This document shows, piece after piece, positions 32,607 through 41,585 of a stretch of DNA of 64,000 nucleotides (positions are counted from its first letter, which is position 1; each line of letters opens with the position of its first letter). Both the position numbers and the translations under genes were made by a program. The stretch is from Selenomonadales bacterium (lineage in GTDB: Bacteria; Bacillota; Negativicutes; Sporomusales; UBA7701), in the NCBI GenBank assembly GCA_029975165.1, contig JARKPR010000081.1, forward strand, positions 62,001 to 126,000. Direction: 5' to 3'. Below the pieces are notes generated by a model that saw nothing but the letters and a program-made list of their open reading frames with translations, made no database searches and had not been told where the DNA came from.

Positions 32607-33932
32607 ATGGCGCGAATGAGGCTGGGGATTGTCGGACCGACTGATTCGGTGGAGCTGATTCTGGCGGTTGCCAAGGAACGGGAGGATGTGTTCAGCCCGT
32701 TGCCGCTGGTGTACAATGACGCGTCGGAGGTGCCGGAGATTCTCGAGACGCATCGCACGGAAGCGGACGTCCTTTTGTTTTCCGGCGTCGTGCCTTACCG
32801 GTATGGTCTGACGGTGCCGCGCTGGGACAAGCCTTTGCTGTACATTCCCCACACCGGTTCCAGTCTGTTGCGGGTTTTTTTGCAGATAATCTCGACCGCC
32901 AAGCTGCCGCTGGACAGGATGAGTTTCGACACATACAGCCGCGCGGAGATTGTCGAGTCGTTCCGCGACATCGGGTTGCCTTTGCCGCGGATTTATCTGA
33001 AGGATTACGACGGGATCGTCTCGGCCGCCGAATTGACGGAATTTCATTATTCGCTGTGGGCGAAGAAGCAGACGCAGGTCGCGGTGACCTGTTTCCACAA
33101 GACGGCCGAGGAGCTCAAGGCCTTCGGCGTGCCCGCCTTCCGCATCTCGCCGACCCGGAACAACATCAGGCGGATGCTGGAAACGGCCATCCGTACGATG
33201 GAAGCTATTCGCTACAGTGAATCGCAGATAGCGGTGTGCCACGTCGCCATCGACGCTTTCGACACTATGGTGCGGGATGCCGGGTCGAGCTATGCCGTCA
33301 ACCGGATCGAGATCCGGCTGCATGAGATTCTGCTGGATTTTGCCCAGGAGGTGGGCGGTTCGGTTATCCCCCAGGGCGGTGGCAAACATATGATTTTTAC
33401 CACCCGGGGGCGCATCACGGCGGTTACGCAGGATTTCACCGTTCTGCCGCTGTTGGAGGCGATAGCCCGGAAGCTGCGGGTGCACGTGAGCGGCGGCATC
33501 GGCTTCGGCACGACCGCTTATCAGGCGGAGGAGAATGCCCATATCGCCCACGGGCTGGCCAAGCGTCTGGGACAGGGCCACTGGATGATCGTAACGGACG
33601 ATCACCGGGCGATAGGGCCGCTTAACGCCGGCAACCGCTATAATTATCTTCTCGGCGGCGACAACGCCAAGCAGCGGGCGCTGGCCAAACGCTTGCGGAT
33701 CAGCATGTTCACGCTTCACCGGCTGGCGGCGTTCATCAACGAGCTGGACAAGGATACTGTCGGTATCAATGAGATTGCGGCCCGGCTGGACATAACCCCG
33801 CGCAGCGCCCGGCGGATCATGACGGCGCTCAGGGAAGCGGGGGCGGCTTATCTCTGCGGCGAGGAGTCGGCCGGAAAGGGCCGTCCTTACAAGTTGTACC
33901 GGTTCGACAGCCGCGATCTGTCGCAGGTTTAA
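32607..33932 (+). CDS. Transcription regulator with nucleotide-cyclase-like middle domain and winged helix
   Basis: About 441 residues from the ATG at 32607 (MARMRLGIVGPTDSVELI). The N-terminal about 190 residues look like a ligand-sensing alpha/beta domain. The middle (residues about 210-350, HVAIDAFDTMVRDAG to GGIGFGTTAYQAEENAHIAH) has the layout of a GTP-cyclohydrolase-III/GGDEF-like palm domain. The end (INEIAARLDITPRSARRIMTALREAG) is a clear winged helix-turn-helix. No metal-binding GGDEF signature is seen, so it may bind rather than make a nucleotide. It lies upstream of the M20 hydrolase and abgT genes and may control them, which is inference. A longer start at 32517 lacks a ribosome site. 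Confidence 0.75.
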   Translation: MARMRLGIVGPTDSVELILAVAKEREDVFSPLPLVYNDASEVPEILETHRTEADVLLFSGVVPYRYGLTVPRWDKPLLYIPHTGSSLLRVFLQIISTAKLPLDRMSFDTYSRAEIVESFRDIGLPLPRIYLKDYDGIVSAAELTEFHYSLWAKKQTQVAVTCFHKTAEELKAFGVPAFRISPTRNNIRRMLETAIRTMEAIRYSESQIAVCHVAIDAFDTMVRDAGSSYAVNRIEIRLHEILLDFAQEVGGSVIPQGGGKHMIFTTRGRITAVTQDFTVLPLLEAIARKLRVHVSGGIGFGTTAYQAEENAHIAHGLAKRLGQGHWMIVTDDHRAIGPLNAGNRYNYLLGGDNAKQRALAKRLRISMFTLHRLAAFINELDKDTVGINEIAARLDITPRSARRIMTALREAGAAYLCGEESAGKGRPYKLYRFDSRDLSQV

Positions 33933-34008
33933 ACGGGTTCGATTTGCGTCCGTAACCCAAATATCACCGGCCGCAGCAATTAAATATGCAAGTATTCATA
34001 TTGTCGGC

Positions 34009-34031
34009 AGCTTCCGGGAATACCGGGAGCT
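34009..34031 (+). terminator. Terminator after the regulator gene
   Basis: AGCTTCCGG/CCGGGAGCT stem (one G-T pair) with TTTT following. The rest of 33933-34227 holds an AT-rich stretch with TACAAT near 34159, a possible -10 for the next gene. Confidence 0.8.
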
Positions 34032-34227
34032 TTTCGTTTCCGCGGGACGGCTGTTGTGCTGCGGCGGCAGCCGGCTGCCGCCGGCTAATGCAGGGCGATG
34101 CATAATTAGACATTTCTGCTATTGCGGATTTTTCAGATATAGGACCGAAATGGTATGTGTTACAATTTATGCTAAGGTTACATGGACAAAAGACAAATGC
34201 CCCGTAGGCAAGGAGGCCCTAAACATT

Positions 34228-35445
34228 TTGGCTGACAAGATCCTCCAACCCCCCGCCCTGTCGCGGATCGTGGAATGGCGACGCCATCTTCACGCTTATC
34301 CGGAAGTAAGCGGGCAGGAGTACGAAACCCGCCGCTACCTGCTGGATGAGCTGGCGAAGATGGGCATACCCGCCCGGACTTTCGAGTGTCATGCCGGTAT
34401 TATGGCCACGGTCGAGGGCTGCGCCCCGGGCGGGGTGATCGCTCTGCGCGCCGATATGGATGCTCTGCCGCTGGAGGAGAAGAACGCGGTCGGTTACCGG
34501 TCGCAGCGCCAAGGGATAATGCATGCCTGCGGCCACGACGGCCATATGGCGATATTGCTGGGGGTGGCTTCGGCCTTGCAGCAGAGCCGCGATAAATGGG
34601 CCGGGACCGTTAAGCTGCTTTTTCAGCCTTCGGAGGAGGATGCTCCGCGCGGCGGCGCCCCGAAAATGATCAAGGACGGCGTCCTGGAGAATCCCAAGGT
34701 GGATGCTATTTTCGGGCTGCACGTATGGCCGGAGTTGCCTTGCGGCGATATCGGCATCATCCGCGGACCGCAGATGGCGTCGTCCGACCGGTTCAGCCTC
34801 AGGCTTATCGGCGCAAGCGCCCATGCCGCCAATCCTCACCAAGGCATCGATGCCATCATGATGGCCGGGGATGTGTTGAATGCTTTCAGCCGGATAATCC
34901 ATCGCCGGGTCGACCCCCGCGAGGCGGTGACGATTTCCGTGGGTACGATCCGCGGGGGCGAGCGTTACAATGTGGTGGCGGGGGAGGTGCTGCTCGAAGG
35001 CACGGTGAGAACGCTGTCGGAGGCGATACGGAAGCAGATACCCGCTATTATCCGCCAGGTGACCGAAGGCATATGCGCCGGTTACGGCGGCAGTTTCGAG
35101 CTGGATTACCAGCACGGTTATCCGGTCCTTAATAATACCGACGACGAAGCCTGCCTGGTCGTGCTGACGGCCGGCAGACTGCTCGGCTCCGAGCGGGTGA
35201 GGACGGATATCAAGCCGGCGCTGGGGGCCGAGGATTTCGCTTTTTACACGGACTCCGTCCCGGGAGCTTTTTTCCTCCTGGGCTGCGGCGCGGATGGCGG
35301 CAAGTTGCGGCCGCTGCACAGCGGCAATTTCGACTTCGATGAACGGGCGCTGTTTATCGGCGCCAGAATTATGGAGGATACCGTTTTGGCTGCGTTATCG
35401 CGTGTCCAGCAGCGAAAGGGGGCAACGGCAAAAGAGTCTCGATAG
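34228..35445 (+). CDS. M20D-family amidohydrolase (aminoacylase/hippurate-hydrolase type)
   Basis: Hydrolyses N-acyl amino acids or related amides using two metal ions. About 405 residues. A TTG at 34228 behind AGGAGG is preferred; the frame is open to 34054 but that part looks non-coding. Family motifs: RRHLHAYPEVSGQEYET, GVIALRADMDALPLEE, MHACGHDGHMAILLG with the metal ligands, LFQPSEED (catalytic Glu) and FGLHVWPELPCGDIG. The next gene encodes an AbgT transporter, so it may cleave aminobenzoyl-glutamate or another imported amide. No signal peptide, so cytoplasmic. Confidence 0.92.
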   Translation: MADKILQPPALSRIVEWRRHLHAYPEVSGQEYETRRYLLDELAKMGIPARTFECHAGIMATVEGCAPGGVIALRADMDALPLEEKNAVGYRSQRQGIMHACGHDGHMAILLGVASALQQSRDKWAGTVKLLFQPSEEDAPRGGAPKMIKDGVLENPKVDAIFGLHVWPELPCGDIGIIRGPQMASSDRFSLRLIGASAHAANPHQGIDAIMMAGDVLNAFSRIIHRRVDPREAVTISVGTIRGGERYNVVAGEVLLEGTVRTLSEAIRKQIPAIIRQVTEGICAGYGGSFELDYQHGYPVLNNTDDEACLVVLTAGRLLGSERVRTDIKPALGAEDFAFYTDSVPGAFFLLGCGADGGKLRPLHSGNFDFDERALFIGARIMEDTVLAALSRVQQRKGATAKESR

Positions 35446-35498
35446 CCACGGGTATGACCGATACGAAATATGAACCAATCCGAAAGGAGGACTTATCA

Positions 35499-37073
35499 AT
35501 GTCTCAATCGCAAACTCCCGCCTCTGCGACGAAGCCCTCGGGATTGTTTCAGCGCTTCCTCGATTTCGTCGAGGTAGCGGGCAATAAGCTGCCGTCGCCG
35601 TTTATCCTGTTTTCCCTCCTGGCCATAGCCGCCCTGCTGTTATCGGCGATTTTCGAGGGCGCGGCGGTGTCCTTTGCCGGCAAGGACGCCAAAATAGTGA
35701 CGGTGAAAGTAGTGAGCTTGTTGACTCCCGATGGGTTCCGCTACATCCTCACCGAGATGGTGCCGAATTTTATCAAATTTCCGCCTCTCGGCCTGGTCGT
35801 CGTTATGATGCTGGCGATGGGCCTGGCGGAGAATACCGGCTTTGTCAGCGCTTTCGTCCGCAAGGCGATGCTGTGGGCGCCGCCCTGGGCGGTAACGGCG
35901 ATGGTGTTTTTTCTGGGCATCAACGGCAACCTAGCTTCCGACGCGTCGATGGTCTTCATGCCCGCGGCGGCGGCGGCCGTTTATGCCGGTATGGGCCGCA
36001 ACCCCATCCTCGGTATGGCCATAGCCTTTTCCGCCACGGCCGCCGGGTTCAGCGCCAACGTACTGCCGGCCGGCACCGATGCCCTCATCGCCGGGATAAC
36101 CGCCACCGCCGTGAAGGTCATCCCGCAGACCGCCAACTCCCCCGTACATATGCTGATCAATTATTATTTCATGAGTTCGTCGGTTATCATTTTGACCATC
36201 GTCGGTACGATCGTGGCCGAAAAGGTGGTCAGCCCCCGGCTCGACCGGATCTTCCCCAATTTTAAGTTCGACGTCGGCGCCGGCAACGAGCATCGATTGA
36301 CGCCGGAAGAAAACCGGGGCCTTAGGTGGGCCGGCTGGACGGCGCTGGTGTATATCGCCCTGATTTTGGCGCTGACGGTGCCCGAGACGGGGCTGCTGCG
36401 CGATGCCAAGACCCATGCGATCGTGCCGAATTCGCCCCTCCTCGGCGGCATAATCCCCATCCTTTTCTTCTTCTTTATGAGTGTCGGCATTGCTTTCGGG
36501 ACCGGCAAGGGCGTCATCAAAAAAGAGGCCGATGTGCCGAAGTTTATGGCCGAGGGATTGCAGGGCATGACCGGCTTCCTGGTGACGGCTTTCGCCGCCG
36601 CGCAGTTCATCGCCTGGTTCACCAAGAGCAATATGGCGACCATCCTGGCCGTGCGCGGGGCCGAGTTCCTCCGGGACACCGGCTTCACCGGCATCCCGCT
36701 CATCATCTGTTTTATGCTGCTGTGCGGTTTCGTCGATTTGTTCATGATGTCCGGTTCGGCCAAATGGCTGATAATGGCGCCGATCTTCGTGCCGATGTTC
36801 GGCCTGCTGGGCTATGAGCCCGCTCTTACTCAGGCGGCATACCGGATCGGCGAGAGCGTGACCAATCCTATTTCGCCGCTGCAGTATTATGTTCCGGTTA
36901 TGCTCGGCATCATGTCCCGCTATTGCAAGGACGACAGCAAGGTGGGCATGGGCACGCTGATGGCGACGCAGATGCCGTTCGCTATCTGGTTGTTCATCGC
37001 CTGGGCGGCCTGGCTGGTGCTTTTCATGGTGATGGACCTGCCGCTCGGCCCTGGCGTCAAGATTTACCTGTAG
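35499..37073 (+). CDS. abgT: AbgT-family transporter (p-aminobenzoyl-glutamate type)
   Basis: 524 residues with about 11-13 membrane segments. The ATG at 35499 follows AAAGGAGG exactly, so the shorter start is chosen over 35454. Family hallmarks include a start with LFQRFLDFVEVAGNKLPSPFILF, then GLVVVMMLAMGLAENTG, GINGNLASDASMVFMPA, and near the end MMSGSAKWLIMAPIFVPMF and NPISPLQYYVPVMLG. It should import p-aminobenzoyl-glutamate or export sulfonamide-like compounds; both are reported for the family. It sits 53 bases after the M20D hydrolase and is probably in one operon with it. A strong terminator follows. Confidence 0.95.
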   Translation: MSQSQTPASATKPSGLFQRFLDFVEVAGNKLPSPFILFSLLAIAALLLSAIFEGAAVSFAGKDAKIVTVKVVSLLTPDGFRYILTEMVPNFIKFPPLGLVVVMMLAMGLAENTGFVSAFVRKAMLWAPPWAVTAMVFFLGINGNLASDASMVFMPAAAAAVYAGMGRNPILGMAIAFSATAAGFSANVLPAGTDALIAGITATAVKVIPQTANSPVHMLINYYFMSSSVIILTIVGTIVAEKVVSPRLDRIFPNFKFDVGAGNEHRLTPEENRGLRWAGWTALVYIALILALTVPETGLLRDAKTHAIVPNSPLLGGIIPILFFFFMSVGIAFGTGKGVIKKEADVPKFMAEGLQGMTGFLVTAFAAAQFIAWFTKSNMATILAVRGAEFLRDTGFTGIPLIICFMLLCGFVDLFMMSGSAKWLIMAPIFVPMFGLLGYEPALTQAAYRIGESVTNPISPLQYYVPVMLGIMSRYCKDDSKVGMGTLMATQMPFAIWLFIAWAAWLVLFMVMDLPLGPGVKIYL

Positions 37074-37097
37074 AAGCAAGAGCGGGGAAGTGTTGTA

Positions 37098-37134
37098 AAA
37101 GTCCTGCCGGGGCGGTTGGCCCTGGCAGGACTTT
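37098..37134 (+). terminator. Terminator after abgT
   Basis: 11-bp stem AAAGTCCTGCC/GGCAGGACTTT with an inner GGG/CCC pairing, ending in TTTTT. Confidence 0.9.
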
Positions 37135-37195
37135 TTGTTATTTCCCCGCTGCTCGGCGGCAAGCGGCGTTCTGTTTTTCCGGCGGAGGCCGGAGT

Positions 37196-37996
37196 TTATT
37201 CGCGTTTCGTTTCTTTGACGACGACGCCTTTGTCGTCGAATTCGACGGTCGTGCCGGCTTCGAAAACTTTTTTGATTATGACGCCGGGCGGCGAAAAAGC
37301 CTTGTTGGCGAGCAGCTTGGTTTCCTTGTTCAAGGTACCCATCGTCACTTCGCCTTTCTCGTTGAGCTTGACGGGCTTGCCGCCCTTGAACTCGACGAAT
37401 CCGGGACAGGCGACGGTATCCGAGAAGTTTTCCGTCAAGACTTGCTGCCAGCCGACAATGCGCAGGTAGGCGTCGCCGTCCAGCGTACAGGTCGCCGGCA
37501 TCCCGTTCTTGTGAAAGATTATCTCGCCGGTAGATACCGCTAGGCGGTTGTTTTCGTTCAGGGAGATAACGTCCCTGCCGCTTAGCGTGCCGTTGATGAC
37601 TTCGCCTTTTTCGTTGAAGACCACTTTCGTGTCGGTTTTGAAGGGCAGGACCCTGTATTTCGGCGGGGCTTCCACGGAATAAGGCACGAAAACGGTCGGG
37701 GGAGGGGCATAGGCCGTCCTGACGGTGCTTAAGGAAAGGCCGGTTTCGTACGGCAGGTCTATGTCTTCGGCCAAGGTGCCTTCCTGGACTTCGCCAAATT
37801 CGTTGAGGGTGACGACGGTCCCTTTTTTGAACATCGGTATCTGGGCCCGTTTGGCGACGAGGACCCCTGAGGGCGTTATCCTTGTGTTCTGGTCCAGGGT
37901 CTTGGTGATCGGCGCCGCGGCGACGGCAACGATCTGGCAGAAAATGATCAAGGCGGCCAGCGCCGTGCCGGTCAACATCCTGAAAAATGTTTTCAA
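37196..37996 (-). CDS. Exported repeat protein (NEKGEV-GTL hairpin repeats)
   Basis: 266 residues from a TTG at 37996 behind GGGAGG. A signal peptide (TALAALIIFCQIVAVAAA) leads to at least five to six copies of a short block of the form V-x-(L/F)-N-E-x-G-E-V-x-x-G-T-L: TVVTLNEFGEVQEGTL, KVVFNEKGEVINGTL, PVKLNEKGEVTMGTL and shorter variants. Each would make a beta-hairpin, so the protein is probably an extended beta-solenoid similar in principle to MORN or cell-wall-binding repeats. No catalytic residues are seen. It follows a membrane protein gene by 38 bases and is likely co-transcribed. Exact family unknown. Confidence 0.82.
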   Translation of the reverse strand: MKTFFRMLTGTALAALIIFCQIVAVAAAPITKTLDQNTRITPSGVLVAKRAQIPMFKKGTVVTLNEFGEVQEGTLAEDIDLPYETGLSLSTVRTAYAPPPTVFVPYSVEAPPKYRVLPFKTDTKVVFNEKGEVINGTLSGRDVISLNENNRLAVSTGEIIFHKNGMPATCTLDGDAYLRIVGWQQVLTENFSDTVACPGFVEFKGGKPVKLNEKGEVTMGTLNKETKLLANKAFSPPGVIIKKVFEAGTTVEFDDKGVVVKETKRE

Positions 37997-38034
37997 TGAA
38001 GAGACCTCCCTGCGGGATAATTGATAATAAGCGG

Positions 38035-38625
38035 TTAGTAGCCGGGCCAGAGGGCCAGGAGGTATTCGTGGTAGCTGAGGTCGTCGGGGCGGTAGATGTA
38101 GAAGGCGAGGGCGTTTTTGACTTCGCTGTAGGAGTAGCGGTATTTGAGGCCGCCGTTGATGGTCCAGCCGCTGTCGCGGTCGCCGCCCATGTCGGCGATG
38201 ATGCGGATGACCTGGTATTCGGGCAGGTCGGGGTTGACGGCGGCGATGAGGCTTTTGACGGGGAGGGAGTTGGTTTTGACGGGGTTGATGCCTTCCTGCC
38301 AGACGATGATGCCGACGGCGCGGAGGGTTCTGTCGGTGTTGAGGATGCCTTTGACGGCGACTTTGTTGTCGACCCTGATGCGCAGTTTGTCGTCTTTGGT
38401 GTTGATGTAATCGAGCTTGCCGAGGAAGATGCCGGAATTGTATCTTTCGGCCGCCTGGTTGAAGCGCGGCACGAATTCGTCCGTGGTGCAGCCCAGGCTG
38501 AAGGTGCCGAATATTTGGTAGCAGCCGAGGACGAAGACGACGGCGAGCAGCAGGAAGCCGAGATACCTGAATATCTCCGTCGAGACGAACCATGCCATTA
38601 TGCCCGGGCTTTTTTCGAATCGCAT
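38035..38625 (-). CDS. Membrane-anchored protein of unknown function
   Basis: 196 residues from the ATG at 38625, with AGGAGG directly upstream. One N-terminal membrane anchor (FRYLGFLLLAVVFVLGCYQIFG), then an extracytoplasmic domain with LGKLDYINTKDDKLRIRVDN, IADMGGDRDSGW and a tyrosine-rich end (HEYLLALWPGY). The FVLGC could be read as a lipobox but the segment looks more like an uncleaved anchor. It is first in a two-gene minus-strand unit with the exported repeat protein, suggesting a joint envelope role. No family recognised. Confidence 0.78.
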   Translation of the reverse strand: MRFEKSPGIMAWFVSTEIFRYLGFLLLAVVFVLGCYQIFGTFSLGCTTDEFVPRFNQAAERYNSGIFLGKLDYINTKDDKLRIRVDNKVAVKGILNTDRTLRAVGIIVWQEGINPVKTNSLPVKSLIAAVNPDLPEYQVIRIIADMGGDRDSGWTINGGLKYRYSYSEVKNALAFYIYRPDDLSYHEYLLALWPGY

Positions 38626-38872
38626 CGTTCCTCCTGAAGATAACGGATGGTTATAAATGGTTATAATAGGTATATATTGGCCAATCATCGCCCGATACCT
38701 CTTTGCGGCCGCCGTCCCGGCGGCAAAAAATGCAAATAAGGGCGGGGATTAATTGATCTGGCTTAAAGGGTAAAAATATCGAATGTTGTCAATCTTCGGG
38801 AGACGAGTGCAGGGGAAACCTGATAGAATGATGAAAGACAAGAGGGAAAAGCAATCTTTGGGGGGAGATATC

Positions 38873-39538
38873 ATGCTGAAGGCGGTAATAGTCGGCGGCG
38901 GCAACGGCGGCCTGGCGATGTTGCGGTTGTTCAGGGAGGTTCCAGAGGTGAACATCGCCGGGGTGGTGGATATAAAGACGGATGCGCCGGCGGTCGCCGA
39001 GGCCAGGAATAGCGGGATAGCTACGTTCAGCGATATCGCCGCGGCGCTAAGGACGGACGGCCTGGAGTTCATTTTCGATGTGACCGGCAGCGCGAAGGTG
39101 GCGGAGCTGATTGCGGCGAGCAAGCCGCCGGGCGCGCATGTGGCCGATTCGAACGTGTGCAGCGTGATGTATCTGCTCGCCCAGCACCAGGCGGAACAGG
39201 CGGCGCGCCTGAACGCGCAGATCGACAGTTTGGCGGGGACGGTGGACAGCGCGAAGCGGAGCGTCCAGAGCACGGGCGAGGTTATCGGGTTCATCAAGCG
39301 GGTGGCGGCCCAGACGAATCTGCTGGGGCTGAACGCGGCGATCGAGGCGGCGCGGGCGAACGAGTACGGCCGGGGGTTCGCGGTGGTGGCCAACGAGGTA
39401 CGCAAGCTGGCCGACGACAGCATCAAGGCGTCGGAGCAGATCGGCGCGACAATGGCTAATATCGAGGGCACGATGCAGGAGGTTATCGAGGGGATAGAGA
39501 AGACGATGGCGATTGCGAAGGGAGGGAAGAAGGGGTAG
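38873..39538 (+). CDS. Soluble chemoreceptor-like protein: NAD-binding Rossmann domain fused to MCP signalling tip
   Basis: 221 residues from the ATG at 38873 (GGGGGAG upstream). Residues 1-about 105 are a Rossmann domain ([19 protein letters not shown], then [10 protein letters not shown] and [15 protein letters not shown]) as in homoserine/aspartate dehydrogenases. Residues about 110-220 form the MCP hairpin with the invariant tip ([18 protein letters not shown], then [16 protein letters not shown]). There are no membrane segments and no HAMP, and the coiled coil is shorter than in standard receptors. It should signal to CheA/CheW from an internal dinucleotide or metabolite. No che genes are near. 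Confidence 0.88.
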   Translation: MLKAVIVGGGNGGLAMLRLFREVPEVNIAGVVDIKTDAPAVAEARNSGIATFSDIAAALRTDGLEFIFDVTGSAKVAELIAASKPPGAHVADSNVCSVMYLLAQHQAEQAARLNAQIDSLAGTVDSAKRSVQSTGEVIGFIKRVAAQTNLLGLNAAIEAARANEYGRGFAVVANEVRKLADDSIKASEQIGATMANIEGTMQEVIEGIEKTMAIAKGGKKG

Positions 39539-39700
39539 CGGGCGCCGCCGGGCAAGGATGCGAAGGATATTTTCCCGTGCGGAGGCGCGGGATTTTTCGT
39601 TGCGGGTGAATTATCGCGCCGGATATGGAATTTTTCCGGCCGAGGGGTTATGATGTAAATGCTGCTGCAATGTATTCGACTTGTATCGTGAGATGATTTT

Positions 39701-40915
39701 ATGGAGTTTTGGAAAAGGAATCTTTTCGTCTGCTGGTTCGGGGTGTTCGCGACGTCGACGGGGCTGAGCCAGTTGACGCCGATTTTGCCGCTGTATATCG
39801 AGGAGTTGGGGGTCCACAGTCTGGAGGCGATCGAGCAGCTTTCGGGGCTGACGTACGGGGTGACGTTCATCCTGATGGCGGTGTTCGCGCCGGTCTGGGG
39901 GCAGGCGGCCGACAGGTACGGCCGCAAGCCGATGCTGCTGCGGGCGAGCCTGGGGATGGCGATCGTGCTGACGTGCATGGGGTTCGTGACGTCGGTGTGG
40001 CAGTTGGTGGGCCTGCGGATGCTGCAGGGAACGATTTCGGGGTATTATTCGGCGTCGATAACGCTGGTGGCGGTGCAGACGCCGATGGAACGCTCGGGCT
40101 GGGCCTTGGGGACGCTGTCGACGGCGGCGGTGTCCGGAATGCTGATCGGCCCGCTGTTCGGGGGCTATGTGGCGGAGGTGCTGGGCATCCGTTACAATTT
40201 TTTCGCGATGGGCGGGCTGCTGCTGCTGGCGTTCCTGGCGTCGGCGCTGTTCGTGAAGGAGCAGTTCGTGCCGCCGGCCGGCAAGGCGGCGCTGAGGTTC
40301 CGGGCGGTGTGGGGGCAGCTGCCGGACGCCGGCGTGGTGGCGGCGATGTTTGTGACGACGCTGGTGCTGCAACTGGCGCTGATGTCGATCCAGCCGATCA
40401 TTACGGTGTATATCACGCAGATGGCGGCCCATACTTCGCATATCGCGCTGATTTCGGGGCTGGTGTTTTCGGCGTCGGGGCTGGCGAGCGTGGCGGCGGC
40501 GCCCCGGCTGGGGAGGCTGACGGACAAGATCGGGCCGCAGAGGGTGATGTTCGTAGGGCTGGTGTGCGCCGGGCTGCTGTTTATCCCGCAGGCGTTCGCC
40601 CGTGACGCGTGGGAGCTGATGGGGCTGCGCTTTTTGCTGGGGATTGCGACGGCGGGGCTGCTGCCGTCGATCAATACGCTGTTGAAGAAGTCGACGCCGG
40701 AGCATTTGACCGGCCGCATTTTCGGCTATAACCAGTCGGCCCAGTTCCTGGGGTCGTTCGCCGGCGCGGTGATGGGCGGGCAGATAGCGGCTTTTTTCGA
40801 TATCCATTATGTGTTTTATGTGACCGGCGGGCTGCTGCTGCTAAATGCGGCGTGGGTTTATACGTCGGTGCTGAGGGGGGCCGGCCCGCTGGCGGGACGC
40901 CGGTCCGGGCAATAG
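39701..40915 (+). CDS. MFS drug/metabolite efflux transporter (MdtG/Bmr-like)
   Basis: 404 residues with 12 predicted membrane segments. Motif A of proton-linked antiporters is present between segments 2 and 3 (GQAADRYGRKPMLL), and motif C-like GMLIGPLFGGYVAE in segment 5. The first residues (MEFWKRNLFVCWFGVFATSTGLSQLTPILPLYIEEL) resemble MdtG-type multidrug exporters. The ribosome site is weak (GAGATG). It stands alone with its own terminator. The substrate cannot be told from sequence. Confidence 0.9.
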   Translation: MEFWKRNLFVCWFGVFATSTGLSQLTPILPLYIEELGVHSLEAIEQLSGLTYGVTFILMAVFAPVWGQAADRYGRKPMLLRASLGMAIVLTCMGFVTSVWQLVGLRMLQGTISGYYSASITLVAVQTPMERSGWALGTLSTAAVSGMLIGPLFGGYVAEVLGIRYNFFAMGGLLLLAFLASALFVKEQFVPPAGKAALRFRAVWGQLPDAGVVAAMFVTTLVLQLALMSIQPIITVYITQMAAHTSHIALISGLVFSASGLASVAAAPRLGRLTDKIGPQRVMFVGLVCAGLLFIPQAFARDAWELMGLRFLLGIATAGLLPSINTLLKKSTPEHLTGRIFGYNQSAQFLGSFAGAVMGGQIAAFFDIHYVFYVTGGLLLLNAAWVYTSVLRGAGPLAGRRSGQ

Positions 40916-40920
40916 AGAGG

Positions 40921-40948
40921 AATTCGCAGGCCGGGGGGCCTGCGAATT
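40921..40948 (+). terminator. Terminator after the MFS gene
   Basis: 12-bp perfect stem AATTCGCAGGCC/GGCCTGCGAATT with loop GGGG and TTTT following. Confidence 0.93.
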
Positions 40949-41003
40949 TTTTATGTAAGAGAAAATCCTACGTTGGATGTGGGGTTCAAAAGAGCTTACG
41001 GCT

Positions 41004-41087
41004 AAAGAAATATCCCCGGCATTGAGGTGACCTCCCTAAAGTAGACACTTTTCGGGGGGCAGTTCACATAGCCGGGGATATTTCTTT
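41004..41087. repeat. 17-bp inverted repeat around an IS3-like terminal sequence
   Basis: 41004-41020 is the exact reverse complement of 41071-41087 (AAAGAAATATCCCCGGC). The 50-base loop contains TAAAGTAGACACTTTTCGGG followed by GGGCAGTTCA, which resembles the ends of IS3-family (IS150-type) elements. It may be a miniature or solo-end remnant of an insertion sequence just downstream of bfr. It could also act as the bfr terminator on the minus strand. Confidence 0.55.
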
Positions 41088-41099
41088 GACAGGACTTTA

Positions 41100-41564
41100 T
41101 TATTTTACGGTGGTGAGGAATATCGGCAGGGTCATGTGGCCGACCTGGTCTTGGAATTCTTCGATTTTGTCGATGTGGGCGTCTTCGTCGCTGAGGATGT
41201 GTTCGAGGACTTCGCGGGTGGCGAAGTCGCCGACTTCGCCGGCCAGCTTGATGGCTTCGTTGTAGAGGGCGATGGCGCCTTCTTCGGCTACGTGGTCGTT
41301 TTCGAGCTGTTTGGGGATGTCCGGGCCGATGTGGATGTCTTTGAGTTTGGTGACGACGGGAGTGCCTTCGAGGAAGAGGATGCGGGCGATGAGCTGCTCG
41401 GCGTGCTTCATTTCGTCGATGGCCCGCTTTTCGAAGTTGCTGTGGAGCTGATCGTAGCCCCAGTTGGCACACATCTCGGAGTGGACGATGTACTGGTTGA
41501 TGGCCGTCAGTTCGTCGGCAAGCAGCGCATTAAGCATTTCGATGAGTTTCGGGTTGCCTTTCAT
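41100..41564 (-). CDS. bfr: Bacterioferritin
   Basis: Iron-storage protein that oxidises Fe(II) and stores the mineral in a 24-mer shell. 154 residues from the ATG at 41564, with AAGGAGG upstream. Diiron ligands lie in LLADELTAINQY, EKRAIDEMKHAEQLI and DEDAHIDKIEEF. The Met of DEMKHA corresponds to the haem-ligating Met of E. coli Bfr, so haem binding at the dimer interface is expected. It is monocistronic with an inverted repeat upstream that may be an iron- or peroxide-responsive operator. Confidence 0.95.
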   Translation of the reverse strand: MKGNPKLIEMLNALLADELTAINQYIVHSEMCANWGYDQLHSNFEKRAIDEMKHAEQLIARILFLEGTPVVTKLKDIHIGPDIPKQLENDHVAEEGAIALYNEAIKLAGEVGDFATREVLEHILSDEDAHIDKIEEFQDQVGHMTLPIFLTTVK

Positions 41565-41585
41565 GCTATTCCTCCTTCGGATGTT

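Noticed and set aside
34054..34227. N-terminal extension of the M20D hydrolase
   Set aside because: The sequence is Cys-rich and unlike the family, while AGGAGG lies 11 bases before the TTG at 34228.
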